Assembly (NCBI GenBank): GCA_031259205.1
Contig: JAIRLS010000288.1
Span: 1-7,590, forward strand
Direction of reading: 5' to 3'
Source: Bacteroidales bacterium
GTDB lineage: Bacteria; Bacteroidota; Bacteroidia; Bacteroidales; UBA4181
DNA: 7,590 nucleotides
Below are positions 5,790-7,590 of the stretch, one piece after another. Position 1 is the stretch's first letter. Each line of letters begins with the position of its first letter. The notes under the pieces are model-generated. The model did no database searches. It saw only the letters and a list, made by a program, of their open reading frames with translations, and was not told the DNA's origin. Both the position numbers and the translations under genes were made by a program.

Positions 5790-6547
5790 AAAAAATCGCC
5801 ATAGTGACGGGAAGTACTTCCGGTATCGGGAAAGCAACGGCAAAAATCCTGGCGCAGAACGGTTATAACCTGATCGTGACGGGACGCCGCAAAGAACGGC
5901 TGGATGAATTGAAAGAAGCGCTCGGTATCAAATATAAATGCGACGTGCTGGTGCTCAACTTCGACATCCGCGACCGCGAATGCACGGAAACGGCCATTGA
6001 CGGGCTTCCTCAACAGTGGAAAAAAATATCCGTGCTTGTCAATAATGCCGGACTGGCATCCGGACTGGCTCCCATCCATGAAGGATCGGTGGAAGACTGG
6101 GAACAAATGATCGACACCAACATAAAAGGACTGCTGTACATCACCCGTAAAGTGACGCCGCTGATGATAGAGGCGGGAGGAGGGCATATTGTCAATCTTT
6201 CGTCCATCGCCGCTAAGGAAGTGTACGAAAACGGCAATGTTTACTGTGCTACCAAACATGCGGTTGATGCGCTGACCAAAGGAATGCGCCTCGACCTGTT
6301 GAAACACAATATTAAAGTGACTTCTATTTCGCCCGGAATGGTGGACACCGAGTTTTCAACCGTCCGTTTCAAAGGAGACGCGGATCGCGCCGGCAAAGTT
6401 TATGAAGGGCTTGTCCCGTTGCATGATGTGGATGTCGCCGACGCTATATGGTACGTCCTTTCGAGACCTGCGCATGTGAACATTAACGATATGCTTGTCA
6501 TGCCTGTTGCGCAGGCTAATGCCACCGTTACTCTCCGCAAATCATGA
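5786..6547 (+). CDS. ydfG: Short-chain dehydrogenase/reductase, YdfG-like
   Basis: The 253-aa product is a classical SDR with a Rossmann fold. It has the cofactor loop TGSTSGIG (8-15), Arg34-Arg35 at the end of the second strand, as expected for NADP(H) preference, and NNAG (86-89). The catalytic set is Asn112, Ser140, Tyr153 and Lys157 (Y-C-A-T-K). Similarity to E. coli YdfG is extensive, including VTGRR-x-ERL, SVEDWE-x-MIDTN (101-112), TEFS-x-VRFKGD (188-198) and PAHVNIN (228-234). YdfG oxidises L-serine, L-allo-threonine and 3-hydroxy acids and reduces malonic semialdehyde, so a 3-hydroxy-acid dehydrogenase is the best guess. The start overlaps the upstream stop and the stop TGA overlaps the next ATG, which implies coupled translation across the operon. 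Confidence 0.93.
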   Translation: MKKIAIVTGSTSGIGKATAKILAQNGYNLIVTGRRKERLDELKEALGIKYKCDVLVLNFDIRDRECTETAIDGLPQQWKKISVLVNNAGLASGLAPIHEGSVEDWEQMIDTNIKGLLYITRKVTPLMIEAGGGHIVNLSSIAAKEVYENGNVYCATKHAVDALTKGMRLDLLKHNIKVTSISPGMVDTEFSTVRFKGDADRAGKVYEGLVPLHDVDVADAIWYVLSRPAHVNINDMLVMPVAQANATVTLRKS

Positions 6548-7590
6548 ACCGCCTCCGCTACTCATATTCCTGCCTGTCGGATTTTACGGAAAAAGTACTG
6601 CAATATATGGGCTTTTCCGACACGGAAGCAGCGCTTTGCGCCAAAGTCTTTCTGGCTGCCGAATTGAGGGGTATTTCCACACACGGCATGATTCGCCTGT
6701 CGGATTATTTCAAACTGTGGGAAACAGGACGTATCAACACAAAACCCGACATCCGCACGGTACACGAAAGCCCAAGCACTGCCGTCATCGACGGCGACGG
6801 CACTATCGGCATGTTACCCGCTATACGGGGAATGCAGACGGCCATCGATAAAGCCGCAACAGCCGGTACGGGATGGGTAGCGGTACGCAACTCTTCCAAC
6901 TTCGGCATTGCCGGCTATTACGCCATGATGGCGCCGGAACACGACATGATCGGCTTTGCCTGCACCAATGCCAGCCCGTTGGTAGCGCCCACGTTTTCCT
7001 CAAAACCCATGCTGGGTACCAATCCCATCGCCATTGCTGTCCCTGCGGGAGAACAGCCTCCGTTTGTGGCGGATTTTGCCACCACGCCCGTCACGCGGGG
7101 AAAATTTACCCTTGCCGCCAAAAAAGGCGAAAAACTTGCGCCGGGCTATGCGCAGGATGCGGAAGGCAACCCCACCGACGACCCTGCCGCCATCGAACAT
7201 GGAGGATCCATGCTGCCGCTGGGAGGCGACCGTTTGCACGGCAGCCACAAAGGTTATTGCCTCGGCGCCGCGGTAGACATTCTCTCCGCCGTACTGTCGG
7301 GCGCTAATTTCGGCCCTTTCGTGCCGCCCATGATGTCCTACCTCCCCTTACTAAACGAAAAATCGGGCGACGGATGGGGACACTTCTTCGGCGCCATGCG
7401 GGTGGACGCTTTCCTGCCGGTAACCGTATTTAAACAAAGAATGGACAAGTGGATGGAAACCATGAGGAACGCCCCACCCGCTAAAGGACAGGAAAAAGTA
7501 TTGATACCGGGCGATCCGGAACGCGAAAACGAAAAACGCATCAACAGGGAAGGCATCACACTGCTCCCTCAGGTAGTGGACGACATGCAA
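6544..7590 (+). CDS. Ldh2-type malate/L-lactate dehydrogenase family oxidoreductase (partial at the 3' end)
   Basis: The frame from the ATG at 6544 (in ATGA with the previous stop) is open for 349 codons to the window edge with no stop. Family members are usually about 340-365 aa, so only a few residues should be missing. Family features are RGISTHGMIRL (42-52) with His47, the cofactor region ending LGTNPIAIA (157-165), VADFAT with Asp177 (175-180), LPLGGD (224-229), GSHKGYCLG (233-241), and IPGDPERE (321-328). This NAD(P)-dependent family is unrelated in fold to classical LDH/MDH and acts on 2-oxo/2-hydroxy acids such as malate, lactate, ureidoglycolate or diketogulonate; the substrate is unknown. 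Where most members have S-x-H-F-G, this protein reads S-S-N-F-G (117-121), so the usual His is Asn119. Third codon positions are richer in G/C than in the minus-strand genes at the left. Confidence 0.95.
   Translation, partial: MNRLRYSYSCLSDFTEKVLQYMGFSDTEAALCAKVFLAAELRGISTHGMIRLSDYFKLWETGRINTKPDIRTVHESPSTAVIDGDGTIGMLPAIRGMQTAIDKAATAGTGWVAVRNSSNFGIAGYYAMMAPEHDMIGFACTNASPLVAPTFSSKPMLGTNPIAIAVPAGEQPPFVADFATTPVTRGKFTLAAKKGEKLAPGYAQDAEGNPTDDPAAIEHGGSMLPLGGDRLHGSHKGYCLGAAVDILSAVLSGANFGPFVPPMMSYLPLLNEKSGDGWGHFFGAMRVDAFLPVTVFKQRMDKWMETMRNAPPAKGQEKVLIPGDPERENEKRINREGITLLPQVVDDMQ

Overview
The window looks like chromosomal DNA of a Bacteroidota member, most likely order Bacteroidales. Four intergenic or leader regions carry a sequence matching the Bacteroidota -7 promoter element TAnnTTTG, starts lack strong Shine-Dalgarno sequences, and the gene set includes a UpxY-type NusG paralog, a WbqC-family protein and a membrane-anchored OmpH/Skp-like protein, all common in that phylum. 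Genus and species cannot be told from the sequence.

Layout. Nine protein genes fill nearly all of the window. Six lie on the minus strand, in transcription order from about 4880 down to 251: fumC (class II fumarase), a secreted endonuclease/exonuclease/phosphatase-fold protein, an OmpH/Skp-like coiled-coil protein, a WbqC-family protein, a VOC (glyoxalase-fold) protein, and a UpxY/NusG-like antiterminator. Spacing and promoter-like elements suggest three transcription units of two genes each: fumC with the phosphatase-fold gene (19 nt gap), ompH-like with wbqC-like (29 nt gap), and VOC with upxY-like (5 nt gap). Three genes run rightward on the plus strand: an inositol monophosphatase family gene, a YdfG-like short-chain dehydrogenase and an Ldh2-type malate/lactate dehydrogenase cut by the window edge. 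They are joined by two 4-nt ATGA stop/start overlaps, so they form one tightly coupled operon. fumC and this operon diverge from a 111-bp region that holds back-to-back promoter elements and a small palindrome.

The left 250 bases are non-coding as far as can be seen. They hold a dense repeat patch: hairpin-forming elements of one family (one intact GC-rich copy, one diverged copy whose changes keep the pairing, and one copy truncated in a 19-bp tandem duplication), followed by seven copies of an 8-bp unit. This patch lies directly downstream of the UpxY-like gene, where UpxY-type factors normally have their target operon, so the genes beyond the left edge are the ones to look at next.

Functionally the window is mostly housekeeping metabolism (fumarase, sugar/inositol phosphatase, NAD(P)-dependent hydroxy-acid dehydrogenases) plus envelope-related functions. 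No phage, insertion sequence, CRISPR, defence system, tRNA or rRNA was seen, and nothing here amounts to a clearly new biological system. The points most worth a second look are the structured repeat patch next to the antiterminator gene, the VOC-upxY arrangement, and the Ldh2-family enzyme in which the usual His of the S-x-H-F-G motif is Asn.
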